Source: Pantoea alfalfae
GTDB lineage: Bacteria; Pseudomonadota; Gammaproteobacteria; Enterobacterales; Enterobacteriaceae
Length of the DNA stretch: 64,000 nt
Reading direction: 5' to 3'
Assembly: GCF_019880205.1 (NCBI RefSeq)
Contig: NZ_CP082295.1
Location: 62,001 to 126,000, forward strand
How positions within the stretch are numbered: position 1 is the first letter of the stretch; each line of letters opens with the position of its first letter. The notes under the pieces were generated by a model. The model was not told where the DNA came from and made no database searches. It saw only the letters and a program-made list of their open reading frames with translations. Below, piece after piece: positions 1 through 8,914 of the stretch. The position numbers were made by a program, and so were the translations under genes.

Positions 1-5
1 ACTTA

Positions 6-40
6 AAAAGTGCCGGGCGTGATGTCCGCGTCCGGCTTTT
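6..40 (+). terminator. Possible intrinsic terminator of an upstream gene outside the window
   Basis: An A-rich arm ending in GCCGG is followed about 15 bases later by CCGGC and a short T run, giving a terminator-like hairpin just before the first gene. It presumably ends transcription entering from the left edge. The T run is only four bases, so the call is tentative. Confidence 0.4.
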
Positions 41-64
41 CCAGCTCTGGAAAACGGAGCCTGC

Positions 65-550
65 ATGAAGAGACTTGCCAATGCTGCAGTGTCCCTGGCA
101 CTGTCTGTTTCAGTCACCTACGCAAAGGAGATCACCCCGATGATTACGATTATGCAAAGCGGAGCAAAACCCTCCGTAAAAGGTTCGCCAGACTATTTCA
201 CCGGAACGGTTCGTATCGATTCCCCTTTTCAGGGCACTGAGCCTGCGCGTATCGGCGGGGCTACCGTGACGTTCGAGCCTTCTGCCCGCACGGCCTGGCA
301 TACGCATCCGCTTGGTCAGACGCTGATCGTGACGGCTGGTGCTGGCCTGGTGCAGGAGTGGGGTGGTCCCGTGCGTGAAATCCGGCCCGGCGACGTGGTG
401 TGGATACCGACCGGCGTTAAGCACTGGCACGGGGCCGCACCGGAGACTGCCATGACCCATATTGCCATCGCCGAAGCCCAGGACGGCAAGGTCGTTGACT
501 GGATGGAGCAGGTCACGGATGAGCACTACGCCTCAGCAGACAGGTCATGA
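65..550 (+). CDS. Exported cupin protein, Mn-cupin hydroxynitrile lyase-like
   Basis: Single-domain cupin of 161 residues with an N-terminal signal peptide (about residues 1-20), so probably periplasmic. The metal ligands are visible as H79, H81, Q85 and H120. Their spacing is identical to the His/His/Gln/His set known in the manganese-dependent cupin hydroxynitrile lyase of Granulicella, and Gln replaces the usual cupin Glu. That family also contains proteins of unknown substrate that occur with carboxymuconolactone decarboxylase (CMD) domains, which fits the next gene. The start at 65 has a GGAG ribosome site. The physiological substrate cannot be read from sequence; hydroxynitrile lyase may be a side activity of the fold. 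Confidence 0.8.
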   Translation: MKRLANAAVSLALSVSVTYAKEITPMITIMQSGAKPSVKGSPDYFTGTVRIDSPFQGTEPARIGGATVTFEPSARTAWHTHPLGQTLIVTAGAGLVQEWGGPVREIRPGDVVWIPTGVKHWHGAAPETAMTHIAIAEAQDGKVVDWMEQVTDEHYASADRS

Positions 551-560
551 ACGTAACCTG

Positions 561-917
561 ATGAAACGGGGTCTCTGCTCCGTTGTCGTGCTGTGCGCTG
601 CGCTTGCTGGAAAGGCGGTCAGCGGCCCCCTGTTCGGGTTTGCTCCGGCTGCCGACGCGTATCTGAAGACGTATCTTTTCGGTGATATTTTCAATCGCAA
701 CAACCTGGACTGGAAAAGCCGCGAGCTGGCTACCATAGGGATGCTGGCCGCCATGTCCGGCACTGAGCCGCAGCTGAAAGCGCACCTGAATATGAGCATG
801 AATGTCGGAGTCACGCCGTCTCAGCTTGCTGAACTGGTGGCTTTCTTTATGGAGAATGACGAGCAGGCAAGCGCTGACCGGCTGCAGGCCGCTCTCGATT
901 CAGTCCCTGCCGGTTAA
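561..917 (+). CDS. Exported carboxymuconolactone decarboxylase (CMD) family protein
   Basis: The protein has 118 residues with a signal-like N-terminus (MKRGLCSVVVLCAALAG) and then a CMD fold segment (WKSRELATIGMLAAMSG to the helix ending VAFFMEN). It lacks the CxxC cysteines of AhpD-type peroxidases, so a peroxidase role is unlikely. It begins 10 bases after the cupin stop and is probably translationally coupled. Cupin and CMD domains are often encoded together or fused in one secreted protein; here they are separate. The ATG at 561 is preferred over upstream in-frame starts because those lie inside the cupin gene and 561 gives a clean signal peptide. Function unknown. Confidence 0.7.
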   Translation: MKRGLCSVVVLCAALAGKAVSGPLFGFAPAADAYLKTYLFGDIFNRNNLDWKSRELATIGMLAAMSGTEPQLKAHLNMSMNVGVTPSQLAELVAFFMENDEQASADRLQAALDSVPAG

Positions 918-971
918 GTTCTTCCGTGTTACAGACATTTTGTTTTTGTCCGGATCCCCGGCCGGAAAGTG

Positions 972-1103
972 TTACAGGCGGTGTTACGCAGGCCAAAAGA
1001 ACTGCTGATCGTGAAGGATGCAACGCATGTCGATTTATACGATCGTATGGGTAAAATTCCATTTGCGAAGATGACCGACTTCTTCAATCAATACCTGAGT
1101 TAG
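972..1103 (+). pseudogene. C-terminal remnant of an alpha/beta hydrolase
   Basis: Reading frame 972-1103 encodes the tail of a dienelactone hydrolase-like or YcjY-like alpha/beta hydrolase, with the phrase ELLIVKDATHVDLYDR that carries the catalytic His of this family (ATHVDLYD) and ends in DFFNQYLS and a TAG stop. Nothing upstream in this frame encodes the nucleophile or the rest of the fold, because the cupin and CMD genes occupy that space. About 40 C-terminal residues remain of a protein normally near 300. Such hydrolases often neighbour cupin and CMD genes, so this looks like deletion within an original cluster. Confidence 0.65.
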
Positions 1104-1324
1104 TAATCAGTGAGGCATGCAGTGTCTGCATGCCTTCACCACCGGGAATTAGCATCAACACCGGTCTCTTTTCTGCCCTCTGAAAAGGTCCTGCCGACAG
1201 TTACGGCAAAAACATGCAGCCTGACATGACAACGATGACCTTACGGATAACGGGCAAGGCACCCTGTCGGGTTAAGGACAGAGATGTGATCAGTGCTAAT
1301 TTGAGCATGTCTCACTCAGGAATA

Positions 1325-1531
1325 TCAGCTAATACGCTGACTCTGCTCACGGCGATACTTATGATAATCCTCGTCGCATTCAGCTGAGCAAAAAGCCGTT
1401 TCGGCCACGACAGCTTCATCTTTGCACCAGACGCATAAACCGTTGGGACTTATAAGTTTGGTCTTACGGGCTGCCAGAGAAGCGGCGAGATGCGCTTCTT
1501 CGCGCTCCTGGGCCAGATCAACATCATCCAT
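1325..1531 (-). CDS. Small zinc-ribbon protein (DksA/TraR-like or phage type)
   Basis: A 68-residue acidic protein. It starts MDDVDLAQEREEAHLAASLA, a phrase typical of small plasmid and phage zinc-finger proteins, and carries a C-x2-C...C-x3-C set (CVWC and CSAEC). The Cys spacing (11 residues between the pairs) differs from the classic TraR/DksA C4 finger, so assignment to that exact family is uncertain. It probably binds zinc; no catalytic role is visible. A GAGG-like ribosome site lies about 12 bases upstream of the ATG. It stands alone, convergent with nothing obvious. Confidence 0.6.
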   Translation of the reverse strand: MDDVDLAQEREEAHLAASLAARKTKLISPNGLCVWCKDEAVVAETAFCSAECDEDYHKYRREQSQRIS

Positions 1532-2116
1532 AAAATTTCAGAGCCTCATCAACTTTCAAGGATTAAAACACAAACCGTTATGTACAGAGAACGCGTTTGT
1601 GTAAACGAATACGTAATTATACAGCAAATCAGACTCATACTTAATCACAGCGCTATATTTCCAACATCTTACACTGACTTTCAGAATTATCAGGAAACAG
1701 TACGCCTGAGCCCGCCATTTCTTACTTACTTCCATTAGAGGAAAATATTAATAGCTTCTGCTGAGCCAGCTGGCTTCACAGAAATAATGTTTCAGAGATG
1801 ACTGTTAAAGCATTCAGTATTTTATTTGCGAGTTGACTCACTGATTCCGGATTATTAATTGTTGTGTAACTATGCAAATAGCCTGAAAGAGTCGCTTAAA
1901 AAGCGCGTCAGAGACAACGTTATAATTTATTGATCTCAGCATCAGGTGACGACTGTCTGCATAACACTTTGCGCTGACCTGTTTGACACTTTTCATGATT
2001 CAGCATTGAACCCACACCGGTACATTAAAAGTGTAAGAATTAATGCTTAGTGCAGGATTTTCACCTGATTTTAACTACAGTTGTTATCACTCCGATTAAA
2101 CCACCATGGTTTTACG
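1532..2116. other. Intergenic stretch, no gene recognised
   Basis: About 585 bases, AT-rich compared with its surroundings. Short open frames here have no recognisable protein signature or ribosome site. It probably contains the promoter of the minus-strand zinc-ribbon gene on the left and that of the DUF1345 gene on the right. I see no repeat or RNA gene. Confidence 0.5.
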
Positions 2117-2776
2117 ATGCCGACATCTTTAACCTCCACGCTTTATGCTCGTTTGAGACTGCTGATCTCCATCACTGCCGGACTGATCTGTTATTTTCTG
2201 CTCTCTGATCATCCCGGGCAGATGCAGCGGTTACTGATTAGCTGGAATGTCTGGGCCTGGCTCTATCTTGGTATTCTCTGGTTTCGCATGCTGCGTACCG
2301 ATGCAACGGGCATCAGGCGCATTGCTCAACAGCAGGATCAGAGTGCTGCACTGGTGCTGGGCATTGTGATCGTGGCCTGTATCGTCAGCATTGTGGCCAT
2401 ACTGAGTGAACTCCCCACGCTTAAAGGTCTCACCGGCACGCCGAGACTGCTGCATTTATTGCTGACGGCACTGACGCTGATTGCATCCTGGGCCATGTTA
2501 CCCAGCGCCTTTGCGATGCATTATGCCCATCAGCACTATCTTTACCGGGATAACAGCGTGAGTCCGCTGAGATTTCCGGATAAAACAAAAAATCCTGGCT
2601 ACTGGGATTTTCTCTACTTTTCATTCACCATTGCGGTTGCCTCGCAAACGGCGGACGTCGCCACCGGAACAACAGAGATGCGTAAGCTGACGTTATTGCA
2701 GTCTGTTATCTCATTTATTTTTAACCTGGCTATTTTGGGTTTATCGGTCAATGTCGGTGCCAGTTTGCTTAATTAG
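2117..2776 (+). CDS. DUF1345 family inner-membrane protein
   Basis: A 219-residue protein with five or so hydrophobic segments (around residues 12-30, 41-56, 80-102, 115-138 and 190-215). The stretch PGYWDFLYFSFTIAVASQTAD is the conserved DUF1345 signature, containing a channel-like turn. Family function is unknown. The ATG at 2117 is preferred; a TTG 12 codons upstream gives an extension without a better ribosome site. The gene is monocistronic, followed by about 190 bases before the next gene. Confidence 0.75.
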   Translation: MPTSLTSTLYARLRLLISITAGLICYFLLSDHPGQMQRLLISWNVWAWLYLGILWFRMLRTDATGIRRIAQQQDQSAALVLGIVIVACIVSIVAILSELPTLKGLTGTPRLLHLLLTALTLIASWAMLPSAFAMHYAHQHYLYRDNSVSPLRFPDKTKNPGYWDFLYFSFTIAVASQTADVATGTTEMRKLTLLQSVISFIFNLAILGLSVNVGASLLN

Positions 2777-2964
2777 GCTGTTGTCATCAATCGACAGCCG
2801 GGCAACGTTTATCCGACGTGAGCTTCTGAAATAATCTGGTCACCTGTCGTGATTATAACAATGTGTAATAAGGTGTTAGCTGCCTCTTCACCAGACACCC
2901 GCTGCCGTGTAAGTTCGTGGGTGATTTACGCTATTGGCCCCCAAATCCGATAAGGAGAAATAGA

Positions 2965-3453
2965 GTGAAAGCCACCGCCATGATCACTACAAGCCTGTTA
3001 ATGCTGATGAGCAGTGCTCACGCTAAAGGTCTGACGACATCAGCAGAAGGTAACAAGCTTTCCGTCAGCTTTGGTCAGCCCACCATCAAACAGGTTCTGC
3101 ACTATCGAAAAATGTATGACAAAAAACCATTTCCGGATGCGGAGATTTATTACTACGATAACGGCACCTATAAGATCATTTCTCAGGGTGAAAACCATTA
3201 CGGCGTTTATGTCATGCAGGGCAGGTTTGAGGATGAAACCTTCACCGTACGCTTTATCTCACTGCCTTCATCCGACTGGGGCAATAAAACGGCCTTTCAC
3301 CAGTTAACCTTTATCAGAAATGAAAAGCAGAACGTTTTTATTCAGAACGCGATTGTGGATACCGGCGAGGCTATCGCGCAGCAGAACGGCACCTATACGC
3401 AGGAAAAAAACAGCGTAACCAATCCGGTTTCAACAAGCTGGGAAAAAAAATAA
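2965..3453 (+). CDS. Exported protein of unknown function
   Basis: A 162-residue protein starting at GTG, chosen because an AAGGAG ribosome site sits 8 bases upstream and the resulting N-terminus is a textbook signal peptide (MITTSLLMLMSSAHA, cleavage after AHA). Upstream in-frame starts would bury the signal. The mature part is rich in beta-type aromatic and polar residues (EIYYYDNGTYKIISQGENHY) and has no cysteines. I recognise no family. It probably acts in the periplasm. Confidence 0.65.
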   Translation: MKATAMITTSLLMLMSSAHAKGLTTSAEGNKLSVSFGQPTIKQVLHYRKMYDKKPFPDAEIYYYDNGTYKIISQGENHYGVYVMQGRFEDETFTVRFISLPSSDWGNKTAFHQLTFIRNEKQNVFIQNAIVDTGEAIAQQNGTYTQEKNSVTNPVSTSWEKK

Positions 3454-3487
3454 GTCTCGCCTGGCATGTCTGTCACGCTTGCAGTTT

Positions 3488-3512
3488 TGACCGGCTGCAA
3501 CATGGCCGGTCA
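3488..3512 (+). terminator. Hairpin after the exported protein gene
   Basis: Perfect 8-bp inverted repeat TGACCGGC / GCCGGTCA with a 9-base loop, 35 bases after the stop codon. There is no strong T run, so it may be a weak terminator or only an mRNA-stabilising stem. Confidence 0.35.
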
Positions 3513-3713
3513 CAATTGTTCTCAAAAGATGAACAGCCGCAGCGTAATGCCCTATGCTTTTCCTCTCAGTAGATGCCCCTGATGCGCTATTCCGGTTGTG
3601 TTTAAGGGCAGGGAAGTACACTACCGGTAATCAGTCTGTGAGTCATAACGCCCGCTTTTTACGGATACTAAACTCCAGTCATTCTGAATTTTGTCAGGCC
3701 CCGAGGCGTAAAT

Positions 3714-4382
3714 ATGGACAGAGCTTTGCCCCTGCTGGCTGTGCAGGATGTGACTTTTTCGGTCGGGGACCGCCAGTTACTGCGACCGGTATCTTTGCAG
3801 TTAAATCAGGGCGGTTATGTGTTACTGACCGGTCCATCCGGCAGCGGAAAAAGCACGCTTCTGAAAATCCTTGCTTCACTTATTACCCCAACGACAGGTC
3901 AAATCCTTTTCAGGAACAGTGACATCACCACGCTAAAAGCCGAGACCTATCGTCAGCAGGTTTCGTACTGTTTTCAGACGCCACAACTGTTCGGCCAGAC
4001 GGTTTATGACAATCTTGCGCTGCCCTGGGAGATTCGCCGTCAGAATCCACAGCGGGACAAGCTCGTTGCTGCGCTGGAAAGCGTTAAACTTTCTCCTGAC
4101 ATGCTGGAAAAATCGGTTGAACAACTTTCAGGCGGAGAAAAACAGCGTGTCGGACTGCTCCGCAATCTGCAGTTTATGCCTGACGTACTGTTACTGGATG
4201 AAGTGACCAGCGCCCTTGATGAGGAGAACAGGCTGGCTGTACTTTCACTGATTAACCGGATCGTAGCTGAAGAAAAGGTGGCTGTGGTACGGATCAGTCA
4301 TGATGTCAGCGATATTCAGCAGGCCGGGCACGTGCTGCGCCTTGAACCGTCAGAGAAGGAAAACGAGCGTGAATCAGCATAA
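3714..4382 (+). CDS. fetA: Iron export ABC transporter ATPase FetA (YbbL)
   Basis: A 222-residue ATPase with Walker A GPSGSGKST (about residues 40-48), signature LSGGEKQR, Walker B VLLLDEVTSALD and a switch His in ISHD. Length and sequence match FetA/YbbL (about 225 residues in E. coli), which with FetB exports iron and protects against oxidative stress. The start has a GAGG ribosome site. The 3' end overlaps fetB by 14 bases, so the two are coupled. The role is taken from the E. coli pair; in this window it would balance several iron uptake systems. Confidence 0.88.
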   Translation: MDRALPLLAVQDVTFSVGDRQLLRPVSLQLNQGGYVLLTGPSGSGKSTLLKILASLITPTTGQILFRNSDITTLKAETYRQQVSYCFQTPQLFGQTVYDNLALPWEIRRQNPQRDKLVAALESVKLSPDMLEKSVEQLSGGEKQRVGLLRNLQFMPDVLLLDEVTSALDEENRLAVLSLINRIVAEEKVAVVRISHDVSDIQQAGHVLRLEPSEKENERESA

Positions 4383-5148
4383 TATCAGTGACACTTCGCT
4401 GTTGCTGTCACTGACGCTGGTCGTCATCGCGCTGTTGATCAGCCAGAAAGAAAAACTTGGCATGGGCAAAGATATTGTCTGGAGTGTTTGTCGGGCGATT
4501 GTTCAGCTGGTCATCGTCGGCTTTGTGCTGAAGTCGATTTTTGATGTCAATAACCGCTGGCTGACAGTATTGATGGTGCTGTTTATCTGCGTGAATGCCG
4601 CGATTAACGCCCGCAAACGCAGTCAGAATATTGATAACGCGTTTGCGATAGCGCTTGTTTCAATCTTCAGCGGCACCGTCATAACACTGACGATTCTGGT
4701 ACTGAGCGGCGCGATAGCGTTTGTGCCGATGCAGGTCATTCCCATTACAGGCATGATCGCCGGGAATGCCATGGTTGCAGTGGGGCTCTGTTTCAGCAAC
4801 CTGAATCAGCGCTTCACTGACAACCACCAGAAAATTATGGAGATGTTGAGCCTGGGTGCATCGGTGAAGCTCGCCTCAGGCCGGATTATTACTGACAGCA
4901 TTCGCACAGCGATGATCCCGACAGTGGATGCAGCCAAAACCGTCGGACTGGTCAGCCTGCCCGGCATGATGTCCGGACTGATTTTCGCCGGAATCGATCC
5001 GCTCAAGGCGATTAAGTATCAGATTATGGTGACGTTCATGCTGATAGGCACCGCCAGCCTGTCAACCATCATCGCCGTCTGGTTATCCTATCGACGTTTC
5101 TATAATGCCAGGGCGCAGCTGAAGATATCGGGTACAAAGCAGAATTAA
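4369..5148 (+). CDS. fetB: Iron export ABC transporter permease FetB (YbbM)
   Basis: A 259-residue membrane protein, the same length as E. coli YbbM, with about seven hydrophobic segments and the family phrases VPMQVIPITGMIAGNAMVAV and VDAAKTVGLVSLPGMMSGLI. It is the membrane half of the FetAB exporter. The GTG at 4369 is preferred over upstream in-frame codons because it gives the family length and the normal start for overlapping fetA-fetB pairs. No metal-responsive operator is evident in front of fetA. Confidence 0.88.
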   Translation: MNQHNISDTSLLLSLTLVVIALLISQKEKLGMGKDIVWSVCRAIVQLVIVGFVLKSIFDVNNRWLTVLMVLFICVNAAINARKRSQNIDNAFAIALVSIFSGTVITLTILVLSGAIAFVPMQVIPITGMIAGNAMVAVGLCFSNLNQRFTDNHQKIMEMLSLGASVKLASGRIITDSIRTAMIPTVDAAKTVGLVSLPGMMSGLIFAGIDPLKAIKYQIMVTFMLIGTASLSTIIAVWLSYRRFYNARAQLKISGTKQN

Positions 5149-5538
5149 TCGTGCTGATGGCTGTGGTAAATATTGCAGTCATTGAATACATCATTTTTTA
5201 AAATCAGAATTAAACATTTAAGCGTGCGGATGTGATCAGGACTATGGGAGATATTGGTTGCCTCCGTTTACCCGATTAAGATTGCTTTTATAAAGGAAAG
5301 GGATTCTCCCGAAATGCTGAACTAATCGCGCTGGGTCAGCCATTGAAATTAGTTACATCATACATAATGCCGTGCTTTCAGGAGCGTTCCAGGCGGCTAT
5401 ATCGCCTGGAAGTAAGTCAGACGTCTGTAAACAGGGTTTAGCAGCCTGCCAAATTTAGTACTGTAGTGAAAATTATCTGGCCCGATTTACCCGCCTGCGG
5501 TCGTCTTTTCGGGGCGAGGAATAGAGACGGATTGCGTC
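5149..5538. other. Intergenic stretch, no gene recognised
   Basis: About 390 bases between fetB and a convergent hypothetical gene. I see no coding frame with a recognisable product. A short inverted repeat GAGACG / CGTCTC at 5524-5540 overlaps the stop of the minus-strand gene but lacks a T run. Confidence 0.4.
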
Positions 5539-6051
5539 TCAATCTTTAAGAACTGAGTTAACAATGGTCATGCCTGCCGCAGTACTACGTTTGGTAACAC
5601 TAAGCATTCCTCCACCAAAATAATTGCCCGCAGGTTCGCACACTTTAATCCGTCTTTGCAGATCTGGATCGTTAACATCTACGCCAGAACAACTGTTACG
5701 ACTGCCAGCCGAAAACTCGCTATATGCCGTATAGGTGCTGATGGTACCCGGAAGTAGCCAGACTAGGGTGGTGAGCAGCATGTAACCTAAAAAGATAACC
5801 ATCAGAACGGCACCTGCGAAAAGCTTGATGTTATTCATCATGCCTTTCATAGGCTCCCCCTTACCCCATTTTTTTATGATCAAAAAAACGGACAGTCCCA
5901 GAGGGAGAACGGCGCACCATAGTGCTTTAAGTACGGGTTGTGCCAGAAAGGTAGTGCGGTCGATTTCATTGAGCCACACAAAAAAAGTAAATATGCAGCC
6001 CAAAGCACTGGTGATTATCAGCGCCAGACGAGGTGTCGAACAGGAATTCAT
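5539..6051 (-). CDS. Hypothetical membrane protein with a C-terminal extracytoplasmic domain
   Basis: A 170-residue protein with three hydrophobic helices (about residues 8-26, 35-59 and 76-101), then about 70 polar residues containing two cysteines (NSCSGVD and IKVCEP) that could form a periplasmic disulfide. A GGAGAG ribosome site precedes the ATG. I recognise no family. It is alone on the minus strand between plus-strand genes. Confidence 0.55.
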   Translation of the reverse strand: MNSCSTPRLALIITSALGCIFTFFVWLNEIDRTTFLAQPVLKALWCAVLPLGLSVFLIIKKWGKGEPMKGMMNNIKLFAGAVLMVIFLGYMLLTTLVWLLPGTISTYTAYSEFSAGSRNSCSGVDVNDPDLQRRIKVCEPAGNYFGGGMLSVTKRSTAAGMTIVNSVLKD

Positions 6052-6263
6052 CTGTAACTCTCTCCATGAGTCAGTTTTAAGCAGTACGAGTCACGAGAAT
6101 AACGGCGCGACTGGCACATTCTCTGAACCTGCAGGTAGTAAGGTGGGGCATGGATCAGGCGAAATTATTTTGCGGTTAAAGATTATCATGCTGCTCTTAC
6201 CATAGACAAAGAGAATGGACTTTTTTTATGTTTTAAATCGTTCCACAACATGAGGAGAGCGAA

Positions 6264-6575
6264 ATGATTGTCAGAACATGGCACGGATGCGTACCGCTCA
6301 GGCATGCGGAGGGCTTTGCGACTCACCTGCAAAAGACCGGTGTAGAACATTCAGAAGGGACACCGGGAAATCTGGGAGCCCGTGTGCGCAGGGAAACGCA
6401 GGGTGAATGGGAGCATTTTTTTCTTGCTACATACTGGGAAAACGTCGAGGCGATTAAAGCCTTTGCAGGCGATAAGTATCAGATTGCCGTGACATATCCG
6501 GATGATGAGCAGTTTGAACTGCTCTCCGATCCCTACGTTTTTCAGCATCAGGTGCAGAAAGTAATGCCTTTATAA
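6264..6575 (+). CDS. Antibiotic biosynthesis monooxygenase (ABM) domain protein
   Basis: A 103-residue single-domain protein of the dimeric alpha/beta-barrel ABM type: MIVRTWHGCVPLRHAEGF at the N-terminus and a central FFLATYWENVEAIKAFAG segment match the usual ABM pattern. Members include cofactor-free oxygenases and haem-degrading or stress-related proteins; the substrate cannot be told here. A GAGAGCGAA ribosome site precedes the ATG. Monocistronic. Confidence 0.7.
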   Translation: MIVRTWHGCVPLRHAEGFATHLQKTGVEHSEGTPGNLGARVRRETQGEWEHFFLATYWENVEAIKAFAGDKYQIAVTYPDDEQFELLSDPYVFQHQVQKVMPL

Positions 6576-6779
6576 TTATTTCCCCGCTGCCGCCCGGCGG
6601 CGGCTTATGTCTGATTCAGCAAATTTTCTCAGAAGACGTATTGGCCTGGTTCAGTAAAATCAGTCACTTTCCCCCGGGCGAAGAACATCCCTCCGAGTTG
6701 ACAATCTTTAGCCTTTTATTCAGAGGATCGCCCGATTTTATTCTGCGTTAACGTAACCTCCTCACTTCTGGAGGAAATC

Positions 6780-7076
6780 ATGAATAACAGAAAAATCGTC
6801 TTTTCTCTGTGTATGGGCATGATGATTTTTTGGGTTAGCGCATCTGAAGGTAAAACATCTAAGCAAACCGATGATCAGATTCGCCAGCTCATCATAGAGG
6901 ATTCAATCGACTCATACCCGGGTGTTTGTGCATGCCCCTTTAACTCCGCACGTAACGGCAGTAGCTGTGGCAGGCGCAGCGCATGGAGCAAGCAGGGCGG
7001 ATATGCACCGATTTGTTATAAAAAAGAAGTCTCAAAGGAGAGGGTTGAAGAGTGGCGTAATAGCCACGACGCTTAG
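6780..7076 (+). CDS. Small secreted Cys-rich protein of unknown function
   Basis: A 98-residue protein with a signal peptide (hydrophobic core CMGMMIFWVSA). The mature part carries a conserved block YPGVCACPFNSARNGSSCG, then GRRSAWSKQGGYAPICY, with four cysteines that probably form two disulfides. I recall this block in many short proteobacterial exported proteins without assigned function. The ribosome site GGAGGA is strong. It is close to no operon partner. Confidence 0.65.
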   Translation: MNNRKIVFSLCMGMMIFWVSASEGKTSKQTDDQIRQLIIEDSIDSYPGVCACPFNSARNGSSCGRRSAWSKQGGYAPICYKKEVSKERVEEWRNSHDA

Positions 7077-7307
7077 GCCGTCGAGCGAATACATCTCAGG
7101 GAAGGAAATAACGTAATAGTCAGCTAAGAACATACCTGAATAGCCGGTTATGGCTTAAGTCTGCTACTGTTATTTTTTAACGAGTCAGTATAAAAAGAAT
7201 ATTGCCGGTCAACGTGGCTCCTTTTACACCTGTTAACTCTGAAAGATAATATCCCGCAAACTGTCAAACCTCTTATCTGCTATTTTATAAAAAAATTAGT
7301 CTTACGC

Positions 7308-7337
7308 GATTGCCGGACAACAGCGTGTCCGGCAATC
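7308..7337 (-). terminator. Strong hairpin downstream of the glycine-zipper gene
   Basis: Perfect 12-bp inverted repeat GATTGCCGGACA / TGTCCGGCAATC with a 6-base loop, 31 bases after the stop of the minus-strand gene at 7368. Read on the minus strand, a T-rich stretch follows about 13 bases later, further away than in a classic terminator. It may stop transcription or protect the 3' end. Confidence 0.55.
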
Positions 7338-7367
7338 AGCTATTTTACATCAGAACCAAAGCTCAGC

Positions 7368-7592
7368 TTAATTCTGCGCCGGCTGATTTTTCTCGGCCTC
7401 TTTCTGTTTTTTCTTCGCCATATGGTGACCGACTGCGCAACCGGCTGCGGCCCCGGCAACACCATGATGATGAGCAACATGACCGGCCACGCCGCCGACT
7501 GCGGCGCCTTTCAGACATCCTTCGGCGTTAGCCTGTAAATTCACAGACAAAAACAGACCGGTAGCCATAACAATAACTGTTAATTTTTTCAT
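7368..7592 (-). CDS. Small exported glycine-zipper-like protein
   Basis: A 74-residue protein with a signal peptide (LTVIVMATGLFLSVNLQANA). A small-residue-rich stretch (KGAAVGGVAGHVAHHHG to AAAGCAVGHHMA) with glycine-zipper spacing, five clustered His and two Cys is followed by a charged tail KKKQKEAEKN. Such proteins are often envelope-associated, stress-induced products. The His and Cys content could allow metal binding (inference). The ribosome site is an AGGA about 10 bases upstream. Confidence 0.6.
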   Translation of the reverse strand: MKKLTVIVMATGLFLSVNLQANAEGCLKGAAVGGVAGHVAHHHGVAGAAAGCAVGHHMAKKKQKEAEKNQPAQN

Positions 7593-7816
7593 CTTTTTAT
7601 ATCCTGATAGTCATAGTTGCAGGTTGAACTCCGCTGAGCATAGCCAGGCTTTGAGATGTTACGCTCGCCAGGATACACGAATCACGAAGTTAGTTACCTG
7701 TCGTTACGCTTTTAGGGCAATGACCAGGGCAATGACAAATGCAGGTGATGCATTATTAATCATGAAGTCAGGCTGGCATCATTTTCAGATGGGATATAAG
7801 CGAGAAATGATGCGCA

Positions 7817-8914
7817 TCAGGACAAGATGACGGGGTTGAGCACAGGTTGACTTGTTTTAGCATCGGGCAGCCAGAAAGAGAATCGCGTACCGTTTAATTT
7901 GTTTTTTTCGCAGCAGACTTTTCCACCATGGGCCAGCACGATGGCTTTTACAACCGCCAGACCCAAGCCTGTCCCGCCACTCAGGCGGGAACGGGAATCA
8001 TCGGTGCGCACAAACGCATCCCATATCGTCCTGGCAAAATCCTGATCGATTCCCGGCCCCTCATCGTCTATGTGCACAGCGACGCCTGCTGCATCCTGCT
8101 CACAGGAAATCATAACAACGCCCGGGATGGAATAACGGCGGGCATTTTCCAGAAAGGCCAGCATCACCTGTCGGAAGCGTAAAGCATCGCATTCAATAAT
8201 AGCCGGATTCACTTTCAGCACGAGTGAATGGTGACTGGCTTTGAAATCCTCTTTCACCAGTTCAGCTAACGATTCAATCTCTCTTTTGATATTCACGCGC
8301 TCATAGTGAATATGCAGATGTCCCGACTGCGCCAGACTCAGGGTTCTGAGATCCTCAATTAACCGCGTCAGACCATCAGTCTGATGAATCAGATTAACGA
8401 AGAGCTTATGATCGGGCGCAAATATGCCGTCCGCTAAGCCTTGAAGTCTCCCACGCAATATCGTCACCGGGGTTCTTAACTCATGAGCGATAGCGGCGTT
8501 CCAGGTCCGGCTATCATTTGACAGGGTTTCCAGTGTTTCCGCCATGCGGTTGAAATCTTTGACCAGCGCATTAATCTCGCCAATTTCTATAGCACCTTGA
8601 CTGGCTCGCGCGCTTAAATCCCCTTCAGCCACGCGTTTTGCACTGTGAGTCAGCGACTCCAGCGGAACGATCATCTGGCGCGCAAAGCGGGCAGAAAAAA
8701 ACACCGAGACGGCTATCGTTAACAGCGTCGACACCAGCGTGGTAATCCAGTCGCCGGTTGTCCCCATGTCTAAGTCGAGTGGCAACAGCTGACCTGAAAA
8801 TAATCCGATAACGGTCGGGTAAAGTGAATAGGTGGCAAAGGAGGTCAGAAAAGAGTAGATCGTGACTTTGACGATGAGCCAGTTCAGTTGCCCGCTAAGA
8901 CCACGTTGCTTCAT
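7817..8914 (-). CDS. Sensor histidine kinase of the efflux operon (AdeS/BaeS-like)
   Basis: A 365-residue inner-membrane kinase. Two transmembrane helices (about residues 12-40 and 58-74) enclose a very short periplasmic loop. They are followed by HAMP, the HisKA domain with phospho-acceptor H144 (AHELRTPV) and a HATPase domain with N box FLENARRY, DDEGPGID and GGTGLGLA. Its start overlaps the stop of the response regulator as ATGA, so the pair is coupled. The pair sits downstream of the RND pump genes on the same strand, suggesting it controls that pump as AdeRS controls AdeAB in Acinetobacter. The short sensor loop points to sensing within or near the membrane (inference). Confidence 0.85.
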   Translation of the reverse strand: MKQRGLSGQLNWLIVKVTIYSFLTSFATYSLYPTVIGLFSGQLLPLDLDMGTTGDWITTLVSTLLTIAVSVFFSARFARQMIVPLESLTHSAKRVAEGDLSARASQGAIEIGEINALVKDFNRMAETLETLSNDSRTWNAAIAHELRTPVTILRGRLQGLADGIFAPDHKLFVNLIHQTDGLTRLIEDLRTLSLAQSGHLHIHYERVNIKREIESLAELVKEDFKASHHSLVLKVNPAIIECDALRFRQVMLAFLENARRYSIPGVVMISCEQDAAGVAVHIDDEGPGIDQDFARTIWDAFVRTDDSRSRLSGGTGLGLAVVKAIVLAHGGKVCCEKNKLNGTRFSFWLPDAKTSQPVLNPVILS

